From Oscillospiraceae bacterium (GTDB lineage Bacteria > Bacillota > Clostridia > Oscillospirales > SIG627), in the NCBI GenBank assembly GCA_015065265.1, contig SVQQ01000005.1:30244-94243 (forward strand): a DNA stretch of 64,000 bases, written 5' to 3'. Positions 39,134-49,879 of this stretch are shown piece by piece. The position numbers and the translations under genes were made by a program. Within the stretch, counting starts at the first letter, position 1. The number at the start of each line of letters is the position of its first letter. The notes beneath the pieces are model-generated. The model saw nothing but the letters and a program-made list of their open reading frames with translations, ran no database searches and was not told the origin of the DNA.

Positions 39134-41356
39134 TCAATTTATGCTACCACGTGTAACGTCGACAACGCTGTCAAGCTTTTTAAGCCTTGAAACGATAGAG
39201 TTGAAGTGGTCTGTGTTTTTTGTTCTGATTGTAATGCTTATAATGGTTACGTCACTGTTAGAGTTTATTGCGTGTGAATTAATAGAAAGAATACCAACGT
39301 GCATTTCAGCAAGTGCACCTGAAATTTCAGCAAGTGCACCGATTTTATCTCGTGCAAAGACATTAAGTATTGCGTCAAAGCAAGATTCTGTGGCATCCGC
39401 TGCGTTTTTAGCCCAACTTGCCGCCACCCATCTGTCCTTTGTGTCCGGCCTTTTGAGACCTTCTATAGCGTTTTTACAGTCGTATTTGTGAATAGAAATA
39501 CCAAATCCTTTTGTGATAAACCCGATAATTGAATCACCAGGCAAAGGGTTACAGCATTTTGCAAACTTAACCTGACAGTTATCAACACTTTCAATGATTA
39601 CGCTTTGTTCAGATGCGAATTTTCTCTTTATTCTCTTATCGGTATCAATGTTAGGCGCAAGAGTAGGTGGGGCTTCGGGTTCTATCGGACGAATTAGTTT
39701 ATCAAATTCATTCTTTAATTTTGTCTCAATTTTTGAAAGTGCAACTCCGCCGTACCCAATTGCATTATAATAATCTTCAACTTCAAAGACGCCTGACTTT
39801 TTAGCAACGTTTAAAACGATTTGGTCTCTTTGCTCGTCGTTATACTGAATGCCAAATTTGCGGAAAATACGGTCAATATCTCTTTTCGCATTTTCGATAT
39901 TTTCTTCACGCTTTTCTTTTTTGTACCACTGCCTTATTTTGTTCCTTGCTTCACTTGTCTTAACAATTTTGAGCCAGTCTCTGTTCGGACCTTTTGAAGC
40001 GCTCGACGTTAAAATATCGACAATTTGTCCTGTTTGTAACACTGTGTCAATAGGCGCAATAACACCGTTAATTTTTGTTCCAACCATCTTGTTTCCCACA
40101 GCGGTGTGGATAGCATATGCAAAGTCAATGGAAGTTGAACCTGCGGGGAGGTCAATGACGTCGCCTTTGGGAGTAAAGACAAATATCTCATCTTCGAAAA
40201 GGTCGATTTTTAAAGAACTGATAATATCTTCGGAATTATCGGTAGAATCTTTTTCTGTTTCGAGAAGTGTGTGAATCCACTGTAGCTTCTTGGAAATGCT
40301 TTCTTCTGCGGTAACGTTGCTCTTATATTTCCAGTGAGCAGCAAGTCCGTATTCGGCAATTTCATGCATCTCCCAAGTTCTTATCTGTACTTCAAAAGGA
40401 ATACCGCTACGACCTATAACCGTAGTATGAATCGATTTATACATATTTGGTTTAGGTGTGGAAATGTAGTCTTTAAATCTTCCCGGAACAGAGTTGAATG
40501 TTTCGTGAATTATACCGAGTACCGTATAACAAGTAAGCTCGTCGTCGACTAAAATTCTCACAGCATAAAAATCGTATATCTCATCAAAATCTTTATTCTT
40601 TGAGTACATTTTTTTGTACATACTGTAAATTGATTTAACTCGTCCTGAAAGAGAATACTTGATTTTTTGTTCGTCAAGTTTTTCTGCAATCAATTCTTGC
40701 GCTTTGTCAAGAAAGTCTCTGTTCTGACCGTACTTAATATCAATGTTTGTTTTAACTTCGTCGTATCCAACGGGGTCGAGATATAAAAGTGCGAGTTTTT
40801 CAAGTTCCTGCTTGATTTTTTGCATACCGAGCCTATGAGCCACGGGAGCATAAACGTGCATTGTTTCAAGGGCAATAAGTCTCTGCTTTTCATCTGTATG
40901 AGAGGCAAGAGTTCTCATATTGTGCAAACGGTCGCACAGTTTTATGAATATTACTCGTATGTCTTTTGACATAGCAAGGAACATTTTTCTCAAATTTTCA
41001 AGATGTTCTTCTTCTTTGTCTTCGAAGCGAATGGCAACGAGTTTCGTAAGTCCGTCAACAATTTCGGCAACACTTTTACCAAATTGACTGGATATGTCGT
41101 CAAGAGTTGCCTTGTCAGGTCTGTCTTCTACGGTATCATGCAAGAGGGCAGCGCAAATAGAATCGGTATCAAGCTTAAGTGAAGCAACAATTTCTGCAAC
41201 CGCAAGTGGATGAGAAATGTACTCTTCTCCCGATTTTCTGAACTGTCCTTTGTGCATTTCATTAGCATATTCAAACGCACGGGAAACTTTATCTAAATCG
41301 TATTGTTGGTCACTTGAAGTAAGAACGTTTAATAGTCTTGAACAATCTATGGACAT
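39134..41356 (-). CDS. relA: bifunctional (p)ppGpp synthetase/hydrolase
   Basis: HD domain ICAALLHDTVED, synthetase KPNMYKSIHTTV, TGS and ACT domains. Confidence 0.96.
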   Translation of the reverse strand: MSIDCSRLLNVLTSSDQQYDLDKVSRAFEYANEMHKGQFRKSGEEYISHPLAVAEIVASLKLDTDSICAALLHDTVEDRPDKATLDDISSQFGKSVAEIVDGLTKLVAIRFEDKEEEHLENLRKMFLAMSKDIRVIFIKLCDRLHNMRTLASHTDEKQRLIALETMHVYAPVAHRLGMQKIKQELEKLALLYLDPVGYDEVKTNIDIKYGQNRDFLDKAQELIAEKLDEQKIKYSLSGRVKSIYSMYKKMYSKNKDFDEIYDFYAVRILVDDELTCYTVLGIIHETFNSVPGRFKDYISTPKPNMYKSIHTTVIGRSGIPFEVQIRTWEMHEIAEYGLAAHWKYKSNVTAEESISKKLQWIHTLLETEKDSTDNSEDIISSLKIDLFEDEIFVFTPKGDVIDLPAGSTSIDFAYAIHTAVGNKMVGTKINGVIAPIDTVLQTGQIVDILTSSASKGPNRDWLKIVKTSEARNKIRQWYKKEKREENIENAKRDIDRIFRKFGIQYNDEQRDQIVLNVAKKSGVFEVEDYYNAIGYGGVALSKIETKLKNEFDKLIRPIEPEAPPTLAPNIDTDKRIKRKFASEQSVIIESVDNCQVKFAKCCNPLPGDSIIGFITKGFGISIHKYDCKNAIEGLKRPDTKDRWVAASWAKNAADATESCFDAILNVFARDKIGALAEISGALAEMHVGILSINSHAINSNSDVTIISITIRTKNTDHFNSIVSRLKKLDSVVDVTRGSIN

Positions 41357-41375
41357 ATTGGATCCTTTCGGTGTC

Positions 41376-43535
41376 TTATTTTTTTACTTTTTCAAAAAGT
41401 TTTCTTATAGTAGGGGTGTTTTCTAAAATGATTTTTCCCTCGGAGTTTTTACATAAAGTAGTATGTATCATTCTGTATTCCGGACTACCGGATACACTTG
41501 CATTAATCAAACCGGATTCTGACAGAACCTCCATCACAATCAACGCCTTGTAAAGTGGAAGGGTGGAGGCGTACTTTTTATTAACCATTTTCAAAAGATA
41601 AGGGATATATAAATCAACAGTATCAAAATTACTTTTTACAGAATCTAAATATCCCTTTAAGCAAGTGTATATTTGGGCAAAGTCGTTTCTGTTAGGTATA
41701 TCTTGAACGTTTACAAGGTAATTTGCGTCGTTCATCATATTCTTGTATTTTATCAAGTGTTGCTCTAATACGTTACGAGTTATTTTAGAGGGTCTAATAT
41801 CCCTTACTATCATTTGGGTAGTTATTTGGTTTTTAAAGTTATTAACGTCAACGTTAAAAGCAACGTCAATATAATCGCCTTCAACGAATGGAAAAGTAGC
41901 GACAGGTGTACCAAACATTAACGCCACGTGAACAGTGTTATGCTTTTCCAAAAACAGTTTAGTATGTTTTCCGTCACCAATTGAAACAATAGAAACGATT
42001 TTCATATCATTTGTGCAAAACATAGGGACGGGATTTGACAATCCAAAAGGCTCAAGTCTTGAGATGTCATTTGCAAGTTTTAAGTTTAATTCTTTCGGGG
42101 AAAGTTCACAATCTACGTCTAGAGTTTTAACAAGGTCGGACTCAGAAAATGAATTTTCAGCATATTCATTAATTCTTCGTCTGAGTTCAGGCAAATTTGA
42201 CCTTCTTACAGAAAGTCCGGCCGCTAGTTCATGCCCACCAAATTTTTCAAGCAAATCTCCACAACTTGCCAGCGCCTTTACAAGATTCATGCCTTTAATA
42301 CTTCTTGCAGAACCTTTACCGACTTCGGGATCACTGCCTACAATCTCGTTTTTAAAAGAAATCAAGACAGAAGGTAAGTTGTATTTCTCCGTTATCCTGG
42401 AAGCAACGATACCAATTATTCCATGGTGCCAGTTGTCGTCTTCAAGAATTATAACCTTGTCTTTTCCTATATCACACTGCTCTGGTAATTTTGATAAAGC
42501 AGATAGAAGACTTTCATTTTCAAGACTCTGACGTTCTTTATTAATTTCACCGAGTCGTGTTGCAAGTCTTGCAGCTTCCTCTCTGCTTTCTGTTAAAAAT
42601 AACTCTACGGCAATATCTGAGGTTTCCATTCGCCCTGCGGCGTTAATTCTTGGAGCTAAAACAAAGCCGATTGTAGTAGAGGAAATCTTCTTGTTTTTGC
42701 CGGAATATTCAATTCCCGATTCTTCGACTAATGCCATTAGTCCCAGATTTTTTGTATGCTCAATGGAATTTAATCCTTTTGAAACGATAAGACGGTTCTC
42801 GTCAATTATAGGCATAACGTCTGCAATAGTGCCAATAGCAACAAATTCTGCATATAAATCAATAAGTTTCTTTAACGCATCAAAATGAGTAACGTTATTA
42901 AAGATCATTTCGGTTGCGCAAATGAATTTGAATACAACGCCAACACCTGCAAGTTCTTTGAAGGGATATTCACAGTCTGGTCTTTCAGGATTTATGACTG
43001 CGTTTGCAAGTGGCAGTTGACTTCTGCATTCGTGGTGGTCGGTAACGACAACTCTCATACCAAGTGCTTTTGCGTGGTCAATTTCGTTACAGGCAGTAAT
43101 ACCCGAGTCAACAGTTATAAGAAGTTTAACTCCTTTGTCTGCGTACTCCTTTATCACTCTGTCATTAAGGCCATATCCGTCGTCGCTTCTCTTTGGAATA
43201 TAATACTCACAGTTTCCGCCAATAGACTGTATATATTTGAGCAATACAGTTACCGAAGTAACACCGTCTACGTCATAATCTCCCCAAATTAAGATTTTCT
43301 CGTTACGCGAAACTGCATCAATTAAAATTTTCGCTCCTTTTTCCATGTCTTTCATAAGAAAAGGGGAGTGGAAGGATTCGATGCCTTTATTCAAAAAAAC
43401 GTCTGCATCATCGGGGGTAGTATAATTTCGAGAAATTAATAGTTTTGCAAGGGTAGAAGATATATTTAATTTTCTGGATATTTCTAAAACTTTTTCTTTT
43501 GGATGCTCTTTAACTATCCATTCTTTTTTTAACAT
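41376..43535 (-). CDS. recJ: single-stranded-DNA exonuclease RecJ
   Basis: IWGDYDVDGVTSVTVL, TVDSGITA, VVTDHHECR, GGHELAAGLSV. Confidence 0.95.
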   Translation of the reverse strand: MLKKEWIVKEHPKEKVLEISRKLNISSTLAKLLISRNYTTPDDADVFLNKGIESFHSPFLMKDMEKGAKILIDAVSRNEKILIWGDYDVDGVTSVTVLLKYIQSIGGNCEYYIPKRSDDGYGLNDRVIKEYADKGVKLLITVDSGITACNEIDHAKALGMRVVVTDHHECRSQLPLANAVINPERPDCEYPFKELAGVGVVFKFICATEMIFNNVTHFDALKKLIDLYAEFVAIGTIADVMPIIDENRLIVSKGLNSIEHTKNLGLMALVEESGIEYSGKNKKISSTTIGFVLAPRINAAGRMETSDIAVELFLTESREEAARLATRLGEINKERQSLENESLLSALSKLPEQCDIGKDKVIILEDDNWHHGIIGIVASRITEKYNLPSVLISFKNEIVGSDPEVGKGSARSIKGMNLVKALASCGDLLEKFGGHELAAGLSVRRSNLPELRRRINEYAENSFSESDLVKTLDVDCELSPKELNLKLANDISRLEPFGLSNPVPMFCTNDMKIVSIVSIGDGKHTKLFLEKHNTVHVALMFGTPVATFPFVEGDYIDVAFNVDVNNFKNQITTQMIVRDIRPSKITRNVLEQHLIKYKNMMNDANYLVNVQDIPNRNDFAQIYTCLKGYLDSVKSNFDTVDLYIPYLLKMVNKKYASTLPLYKALIVMEVLSESGLINASVSGSPEYRMIHTTLCKNSEGKIILENTPTIRKLFEKVKK

Positions 43536-43681
43536 ATTTATCCTCGTAAAAATAAAATCTACATATAATATTTATTTTATATCAAAAAGTTCAAAAATAC
43601 AAGTATACGGTTATAAAAATATAATATTTTTATCAATTTAAATAATTTTTATTCATGAAGATACAAAATTCATCAAATCTA

Positions 43682-43710
43682 TTGACTTTTTCGTGAACAT
43701 TTAGTATATT
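43682..43710 (+). promoter_or_regulatory. sigma-A type promoter of potABCD
   Basis: TTGACT-N17-TATATT. Confidence 0.8.
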
Positions 43711-43717
43711 AACATTG

Positions 43718-43941
43718 TCTTTTATATCGGATGATCCGAGCATATCAAACCATGGCGCCAAAAGATTTTTCTTTTAGTTAGTGTGCTGCAGCTGAAAAGA
43801 CGACTAATGTCGGTACTCCTAGGCGTTTTCGCCTGACCTTTTGCGGGGTAGCAGCATCGGTTTGATACGAGGTAAAATTTACTGTATAAAAGATTAATTT
43901 TTTCTCACAAACCGTGAGAGTCCGCAAAGGGGGTTGTTTCA
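43718..43941 (+). ncRNA. structured 5' leader RNA of potABCD (candidate cis-regulatory RNA, family not recognised)
   Basis: Long-range TATCAAACC/GGTTTGATA (43743-43751/43859-43867); TGCTGC/GCAGCA; hairpins TCGGA-tga-TCCGA, CGAC-taat-GTCG, AGGCG-tttt-CGCCT; CTCAC-aaacc-GTGAG. Confidence 0.6.
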
Positions 43942-45348
43942 ATGACAGAAAACAACATAATTAATTTAAGCAATATTACCGTTACATACGACGGAGAAAG
44001 GGTATTAAAGGACATTAACCTTTATATCCGTGACAAAGAGTTTGTCACACTTCTTGGTCCGTCGGGATGCGGCAAGACTACCACCTTAAGAATTATAGGT
44101 GGCTTTGTTGAGCCTGACAACGGTGATATTTTTTTTGACGGCAAAAAGATTAACGATTTGCCACCACACAAGAGACAGGTAAACACTGTATTTCAGAGAT
44201 ATGCACTGTTTCCTCATCTGAACGTTTACGATAATATTGCTTTTGGACTCAGAGTTCAAAGAATGGATGAAAAGGAAATAAAGCAAAGAGTTTTATCAAT
44301 GCTCAAACTTGTAAACCTTGAAGGCTATCAGAGAAGAAAGATAACTGCGCTTTCAGGAGGTCAGCAACAGAGAATTGCTATCGCCAGAGCGCTCGTTAAC
44401 AGACCTCGCGTTTTACTTCTTGACGAACCTCTCGGAGCCCTTGACTTGCAACTGAGAAAAGAAATGCAAATCGAACTTAAACGTATGCAACAACAACTTG
44501 ACATTACGTTTATTTATGTAACTCACGACCAAGAAGAAGCCCTTACAATGTCTGATACTATCGTTGTCATGAACAACGGTACAATTCAGCAAATCGGCAC
44601 ACCTCAAGATATTTATAACGAGCCTAAAAATACATTTGTTGCCAAGTTCATCGGTGAAAGCAATATTCTTAACGGTCTTATGCTTGAAGATTATAAAGTT
44701 GCTTTTGCAGACCGTATTTATAAATGTGTTGACAAAGGCTTTACCTTAAACGAAGAAGTAGACGTAGTTATACGTCCTGAAGACATAAAGATATGTACCG
44801 CAAGTGATGATGTTTTAACAGGCTTTGTTGAATCCGTTACCTTTAAGGGCGTACACTATGAAATGATAGTTGATTCATACGATATGAAGTGGAAAATCCA
44901 TTCCACAAAAGCTGCAGAGGAAGGCACGATCGTAGGCCTCGATTTCACGCCTGAAGATATTCACATTATGAGAAAATCAGTGAACGTAATAGATGCGGTA
45001 ATGTATGATAACAACGCAGTGTCTATTATGGGCAAAACTTATGAATGTGTGGAAAATTGTCTTCTTTATAACGAAAGTGTGCAGGTGTCAGTTGACGCCG
45101 ACAGCATTTCTTTGACATCCCCTGATGACAAGTATATCGTTGGTGAAGTAGAAGCGATAAACAGACGTTCGGTATTTGACGAAGCGGTTATTAACTGCGG
45201 AGATAAAAAGTGGGTAGCGCACATTATTGACAAAGATATAAAGGTCGGCGACAGTGTAGGACTTTTAATTGATCCAGAATCAATTAAAATTACAAGAACC
45301 GTTGAGTCCGAGCTTTCAGCAACAGCACCCCAGGAGGAAGACGTATGA
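43942..45348 (+). CDS. potA: spermidine/putrescine ABC transporter ATP-binding protein, with duplicated C-terminal TOBE-type region
   Basis: [38 protein letters not shown]; 468 aa. Confidence 0.93.
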   Translation: MTENNIINLSNITVTYDGERVLKDINLYIRDKEFVTLLGPSGCGKTTTLRIIGGFVEPDNGDIFFDGKKINDLPPHKRQVNTVFQRYALFPHLNVYDNIAFGLRVQRMDEKEIKQRVLSMLKLVNLEGYQRRKITALSGGQQQRIAIARALVNRPRVLLLDEPLGALDLQLRKEMQIELKRMQQQLDITFIYVTHDQEEALTMSDTIVVMNNGTIQQIGTPQDIYNEPKNTFVAKFIGESNILNGLMLEDYKVAFADRIYKCVDKGFTLNEEVDVVIRPEDIKICTASDDVLTGFVESVTFKGVHYEMIVDSYDMKWKIHSTKAAEEGTIVGLDFTPEDIHIMRKSVNVIDAVMYDNNAVSIMGKTYECVENCLLYNESVQVSVDADSISLTSPDDKYIVGEVEAINRRSVFDEAVINCGDKKWVAHIIDKDIKVGDSVGLLIDPESIKITRTVESELSATAPQEEDV

Positions 45349-46178
45349 AAAGAAGTGCTTCCATATACTCCAAACTCTGCGCGTCCCCTTATATAGTATG
45401 GATGCTCATATTCATTTTTGCACCCTTACTTATGGTTTTTTACTATACTTTTACTGATAGTTCAGGAGCGTTAACTTTTAACAATATAATTGCTCTTGAT
45501 AACTACGCAGGTATTTTTGTACGCTCGATTTTATATGGACTTATAACAACAGTTATTAGTTTGATAATAGCCTTTCCTTTAGCATACATCATATCTCAAA
45601 AAAGCGTAAAATATCAGTCTACCATGATAATTCTTTTAATGGTTCCCATGTGGATGAACTTCCTTATCAGAACTTATTCGTGGATGAATATATTAAGTGA
45701 TAACGGAATAATTAATTTCGTTATTCAGAAGTTCGGCTTTGAACCCGTTCATATGATAAATACGTCAGGCGCTGTTATTCTTGGTATGGTTTATAACTTT
45801 ATGCCCTATATGGTTTTACCCATATATTCTGTTATCTCTAAAATGGATAAGAGTGTTATTGAGGCGGCACAAGACCTTGGATGCAACAAATTTAAGGTGT
45901 TAACTAAGGTTATTTTACCGTATAGTTTACCTGGAATAGCATCGGGAATTACAATGGTATTTGTACCTTCTGTAAGTACTTTCTACATCTCACAAAAACT
46001 CGGCGGTGGAAAGTACGATATGATTGGTGACACAATTGAACGCCAATTTCAAACTTCCTACAACTACAACCTCGGAGCTTCAATTTCTCTTGTCCTTATG
46101 GTGCTTCTTCTTGTTTGTATGGCGTTTATGAATACCTTCACAAACGAAAATGACGATGAAGGAGGTATAATAGTATGA
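45345..46178 (+). CDS. potB: spermidine/putrescine ABC transporter permease
   Basis: 6 [31 protein letters not shown] loop. Confidence 0.93.
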   Translation: MKRSASIYSKLCASPYIVWMLIFIFAPLLMVFYYTFTDSSGALTFNNIIALDNYAGIFVRSILYGLITTVISLIIAFPLAYIISQKSVKYQSTMIILLMVPMWMNFLIRTYSWMNILSDNGIINFVIQKFGFEPVHMINTSGAVILGMVYNFMPYMVLPIYSVISKMDKSVIEAAQDLGCNKFKVLTKVILPYSLPGIASGITMVFVPSVSTFYISQKLGGGKYDMIGDTIERQFQTSYNYNLGASISLVLMVLLLVCMAFMNTFTNENDDEGGIIV

Positions 46179-46987
46179 AATCACTTTCACGCGTTTATAC
46201 CGCTTTAATTCTTCTCTTTATGTACGCACCTATTTTCGTGTTGATCGTGTATTCGTTTAACGCTTCAAACAGTACTTCCGTTTTCGAAGGTTTTTCTTTG
46301 AAGTGGTATTCTGAACTTTTTAAAGACGGAGAAACTCTTAAAGCTCTTTATAATACGTTAATTTTGGCACTATTGTCTTCCGTTATCGCAACGATCCTCG
46401 GTACTGCGGCGGCGGTAGGTATCAGTTATATGAAAAACGGTCCTATTAAGTCAATAATAATGACAATAACCAATATTCCTATGATGAACGCAGACATAGT
46501 TACAGGCGTTTCGCTTATGCTTTTGTTTGTCTTCGTCGGCGGAATTCTAGGAATTTCAGGAGTTCTCGGATTTACTACACTCTTGATTGCTCACGTAACA
46601 TTTAACTTACCCTACGTAATACTGTCGGTGCTTCCTAAACTAAAACAACTTGACCCTAACCTTTCGGAAGCGGCACAGGACTTAGGATGCACTCCGTTAC
46701 AGTCGTTTTTTAAAGTTGTATTGCCATCCATTATGCCAGGTATAATTACAGGACTTATGATGTCGTTTACTCTTTCTCTTGACGACTTTGTAATCAGTTA
46801 TTTTGTAAGCGGTCCTCAATTCCAGACCTTGCCATTACGAATTTATTCAATGACAAAAAGACGCGTAACTCCTGATATGTACGCTTTGTCAACGCTTATG
46901 TTCGTGGTAATTCTTGTACTTCTTATACTCATTAACACCGTTAAGGATGATAAGAAAACACTGGGGAAGGGGAGTGCTAAAAAATGA
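46175..46987 (+). CDS. potC: spermidine/putrescine ABC transporter permease
   Basis: 6 [28 protein letters not shown]. Confidence 0.93.
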   Translation: MKSLSRVYTALILLFMYAPIFVLIVYSFNASNSTSVFEGFSLKWYSELFKDGETLKALYNTLILALLSSVIATILGTAAAVGISYMKNGPIKSIIMTITNIPMMNADIVTGVSLMLLFVFVGGILGISGVLGFTTLLIAHVTFNLPYVILSVLPKLKQLDPNLSEAAQDLGCTPLQSFFKVVLPSIMPGIITGLMMSFTLSLDDFVISYFVSGPQFQTLPLRIYSMTKRRVTPDMYALSTLMFVVILVLLILINTVKDDKKTLGKGSAKK

Positions 46988-48201
46988 AAAGAACTTTGTT
47001 TTTCTTACTGAGTGTTCTCGTTTTGCTGAACTCCACCGTAACCGCTTTGGCAGATAACTATTCTGACTATTTATCTTATGACGAAGATTACGTTCACCCT
47101 TTGACTGGTGAATATATCAATGTATATAACTGGGGAGAATACATCTCTGACGGTTCGGAAGGTTCTCTTGATATCAACAAGGAATTTACTCGAATTACCG
47201 GAATAAAAGTGAATTACACGAACTACGCAAGTAATGAAGATATGTACGCCAAACTTAAAAGCGGAGGCGCTAGTTACGACGTAATTTTCCCCTCAGACTA
47301 TATGGTTCAAAGGCTTATAAACGAGGATATGCTCGAAAAGTTGGATTTATCAAACATTCCTAATTATAAGTATATTGCTGAAGAGTACAGAAATTTACCT
47401 TATGACCCTAAAAACGAGTACTCAGTGCCTTATACTGTCGGAATGGTAGGACTTATATACAACTCCGCCATGATTGAACGTATGGGATACGAAGAACCTA
47501 CAAGTTGGAATGCGTTGTGGGACCATAGATATTCGGGAAGCATCCTGATGTTTAATAACCCAAGAGACGCTTTTGCAATTTCACAGTTTTTGTTAGGGAT
47601 AGACCTTAACACAACCGACCCGGAAGACTGGAAAAAGGCCTATGATAAACTTTTGGAACAAAAGCCTTTTGTTCAATCCTACGTTATGGATGAAATTTTT
47701 AACAAAATGGAAAATAACGAGGCGATACTTGCACCGTACTACGTAGGCGACTTCCTTTCTATGAAGGATAACAACGATGATTTGGAATTCGTGTATCCCG
47801 AAGAAGGAGTTAACTACTTTGTCGATGCTATGTGTGTTCCTAAAGGAGCGAGAAACAAAGAAGCGGCAGAGTTATACATTAACTTTATGTTAGACCCTGA
47901 AATTGCTTTGCAGAATGCAGAATATATTTACTATGCGTCCCCGCACAGTGAAGTAATAAACAATCCGGAATATTCTCTTTATGAAAACGAATACATTTAT
48001 CCGTCGGATTCAGTAAAAAATCAAATTTTCACCGACCTTCCTCGTGAAACAAACCACCTAATGACAGATTATTGGGATTCGCTTAAAGTAGACGGTTACG
48101 ATTATACCCTTTACTATATCGGATTTATTTCATTTTTGCTGTTTATTATCGGACTTACAATTTATCGGAATCATAAAAAGAAAAAATACGATTATGATTA
48201 A
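46984..48201 (+). CDS. potD: spermidine/putrescine-binding protein with C-terminal TM anchor
   Basis: VYNWGEYI, GGASYDVIFPSDYMVQRLI; C-terminal YYIGFISFLLFIIGLTIYRNHKKKKYDYD. Confidence 0.92.
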   Translation: MKRTLFFLLSVLVLLNSTVTALADNYSDYLSYDEDYVHPLTGEYINVYNWGEYISDGSEGSLDINKEFTRITGIKVNYTNYASNEDMYAKLKSGGASYDVIFPSDYMVQRLINEDMLEKLDLSNIPNYKYIAEEYRNLPYDPKNEYSVPYTVGMVGLIYNSAMIERMGYEEPTSWNALWDHRYSGSILMFNNPRDAFAISQFLLGIDLNTTDPEDWKKAYDKLLEQKPFVQSYVMDEIFNKMENNEAILAPYYVGDFLSMKDNNDDLEFVYPEEGVNYFVDAMCVPKGARNKEAAELYINFMLDPEIALQNAEYIYYASPHSEVINNPEYSLYENEYIYPSDSVKNQIFTDLPRETNHLMTDYWDSLKVDGYDYTLYYIGFISFLLFIIGLTIYRNHKKKKYDYD

Positions 48202-48240
48202 AAAAATGCTATTGCACGTTATGTGCAATAGCATTTTTAA
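48202..48240. terminator. bidirectional intrinsic terminator
   Basis: AAAATGCTATTGCAC-gttat-GTGCAATAGCATTTTT. Confidence 0.9.
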
Positions 48241-48248
48241 AACCAAAA

Positions 48249-48563
48249 TTATATTTCTTCTGCAGGAATTTCTTCATCTGCGTTTTCTTCAATTACACAG
48301 TCAATTTCGTCGTTATAAGTGTCTTCAAAGAGATCGTCGCAGTCCTCCCAGTCGTTGCCCCAAAGAAGTTCGTTTTCTTCTTTTTCTTCTTCTTTGTACC
48401 ATGCGAGAAGAGCGGCACCTGAAAGAGCTGTGGCTAAACTAACACCGAGATAAGCATTAGCGGTTTTCTTCTTTCTTGAGAAAAATACAAAGAAAAGTAT
48501 AAGAAATGTAAGCGATTGTACAAGTAAAGCTACACCGGCAATGAGTTTTGATTTTTTGAACAT
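48249..48563 (-). CDS. hypothetical membrane protein with acidic C-terminus
   Basis: Two hydrophobic segments and Glu/Asp-rich tail; AGGAG SD. Confidence 0.75.
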   Translation of the reverse strand: MFKKSKLIAGVALLVQSLTFLILFFVFFSRKKKTANAYLGVSLATALSGAALLAWYKEEEKEENELLWGNDWEDCDDLFEDTYNDEIDCVIEENADEEIPAEEI

Positions 48564-48633
48564 AATATACTCCTTTTCTCAGCGAATTTATATTATTTCT
48601 GTCAACCTTATATCGCTGTACGGTTGAACAGTT

Positions 48634-49737
48634 TTATACGTTGTTTACAAGGTACGCGTTGATGAACCCGTCAAGGTTTCCATCCATTACTTTTTGAATG
48701 TCGCCTGTTTCGTGCTCGGTTCTGTGGTCTTTCACCAAAGTATAAGGCATAAATACGTAGGACCTTATTTGCGCACCCCATTCAATATTAAGTTTAACGC
48801 CCTTAATACTGTCAATTTTGTCGAGTTGCTCTTTTTCTTTGATTTGAAGGAGTTTTGCCTTCAACATTTTCATAGCAACCTCTTTGTTTTGGAGCTGACT
48901 TCTTTCGTTTTGACAACCAACAACAATGCCTGTGGGTATGTGCTTGATTCGTATTGCGGAGTCGGTTTTGTTTACGTGCTGTCCACCGGCTCCTGATGCT
49001 CTGTGTGCTTCAATTTCCAAATCTTCTTCTCTGATTTCGATGTTCATATCATCAGTGAATTCAGGCATTACTTCTACTGAAGCAAAAGAGGTGTGGCGTC
49101 TTCCTGAAGAGTCAAAAGGGGAGACTCTTACAAGGCGGTGTACACCGTTTTCACCTTTGAGGTATCCGTAAGCAAATCGCCCTTCAACTGAAAAAGTAAC
49201 GCTTTTTATTCCTGCTTCGTCACCTTCAAGGTAGTCCAAGGTTTTTGCTTTGAAACCGTGCATTTCAGCATACCTGCAATACATTCTGAAAAGCATTTGA
49301 GCCCAGTCCTGAGCTTCGGTTCCACCGGCACCTGGATGAATTGATATTATCGCATTGTTTTTATCATATTCGCCTGAAAGCAATATTTGGATTTTTTGTG
49401 CTTCATAGTCCGATTCAATCGACTGAACTTCCGCCAGTAACTCATCGACCAAAGTGTCGTCATCATCTTCGATTGCAAGTTCCAAGAGTTCGGTAGCGCT
49501 TTGATGACGTTTAACGAGGTTTAGATACGAGTCGAGTTTTTCTTTTTCGTCTTTTAACTGAACCAAAACTATCTGTGAGTTTTTAGGGTCGTTCCAAAAT
49601 TCAGGTTCTTGTGATTTTGCTTCAAGCTCAGAGACGGATTTTTTTAAGTTTTCTATGTCTAGCGATTCACTTAAAGCCTCGATTTTTAAACCTAAAGTCG
49701 ATAAAGTTTGTTGAGATTGCTCTAATAATAGTACCAA
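48634..49737 (-). CDS. prfB: peptide chain release factor 2
   Basis: GAGGTEAQDWAQML, RASGAGGQHVNKTDSAIRI; TTG start after GGAGG; no in-frame frameshift site seen. Confidence 0.96.
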   Translation of the reverse strand: MVLLLEQSQQTLSTLGLKIEALSESLDIENLKKSVSELEAKSQEPEFWNDPKNSQIVLVQLKDEKEKLDSYLNLVKRHQSATELLELAIEDDDDTLVDELLAEVQSIESDYEAQKIQILLSGEYDKNNAIISIHPGAGGTEAQDWAQMLFRMYCRYAEMHGFKAKTLDYLEGDEAGIKSVTFSVEGRFAYGYLKGENGVHRLVRVSPFDSSGRRHTSFASVEVMPEFTDDMNIEIREEDLEIEAHRASGAGGQHVNKTDSAIRIKHIPTGIVVGCQNERSQLQNKEVAMKMLKAKLLQIKEKEQLDKIDSIKGVKLNIEWGAQIRSYVFMPYTLVKDHRTEHETGDIQKVMDGNLDGFINAYLVNNV

Positions 49738-49879
49738 AAATACAATCCTCCGATGCTTTTTATGTCAATATTATACTATATTTATTTTCCGTTGTAAATA
49801 GGTTTATTTTAAATATTATTACCAAAAAATAAAAAAATCTGTAAAAGATATTGACCCAAAATAAAAGGATGATATAATA

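Noticed and set aside
39300-39345. 19-bp tandem repeat (atttcagcaagtgcacctga)
   Set aside because: Inside relA ACT-domain coding sequence and explained by the protein repeat GALAEISGALAEM
39849-40274. 141-aa plus-strand ORF inside relA
   Set aside because: Antisense to a clear relA CDS, no start signals
41935-42531. 198-aa plus-strand ORF inside recJ
   Set aside because: Antisense shadow of recJ; Ser/Phe/Leu-rich composition typical of reverse-strand reading
43730-43870. M-box (ykoK) or SRP RNA identity for the structured region upstream of potA
   Set aside because: Only short coincidental string matches (on either strand); hallmark cores such as GUCCGGAAGGAAGCAGC or the M-box core are absent
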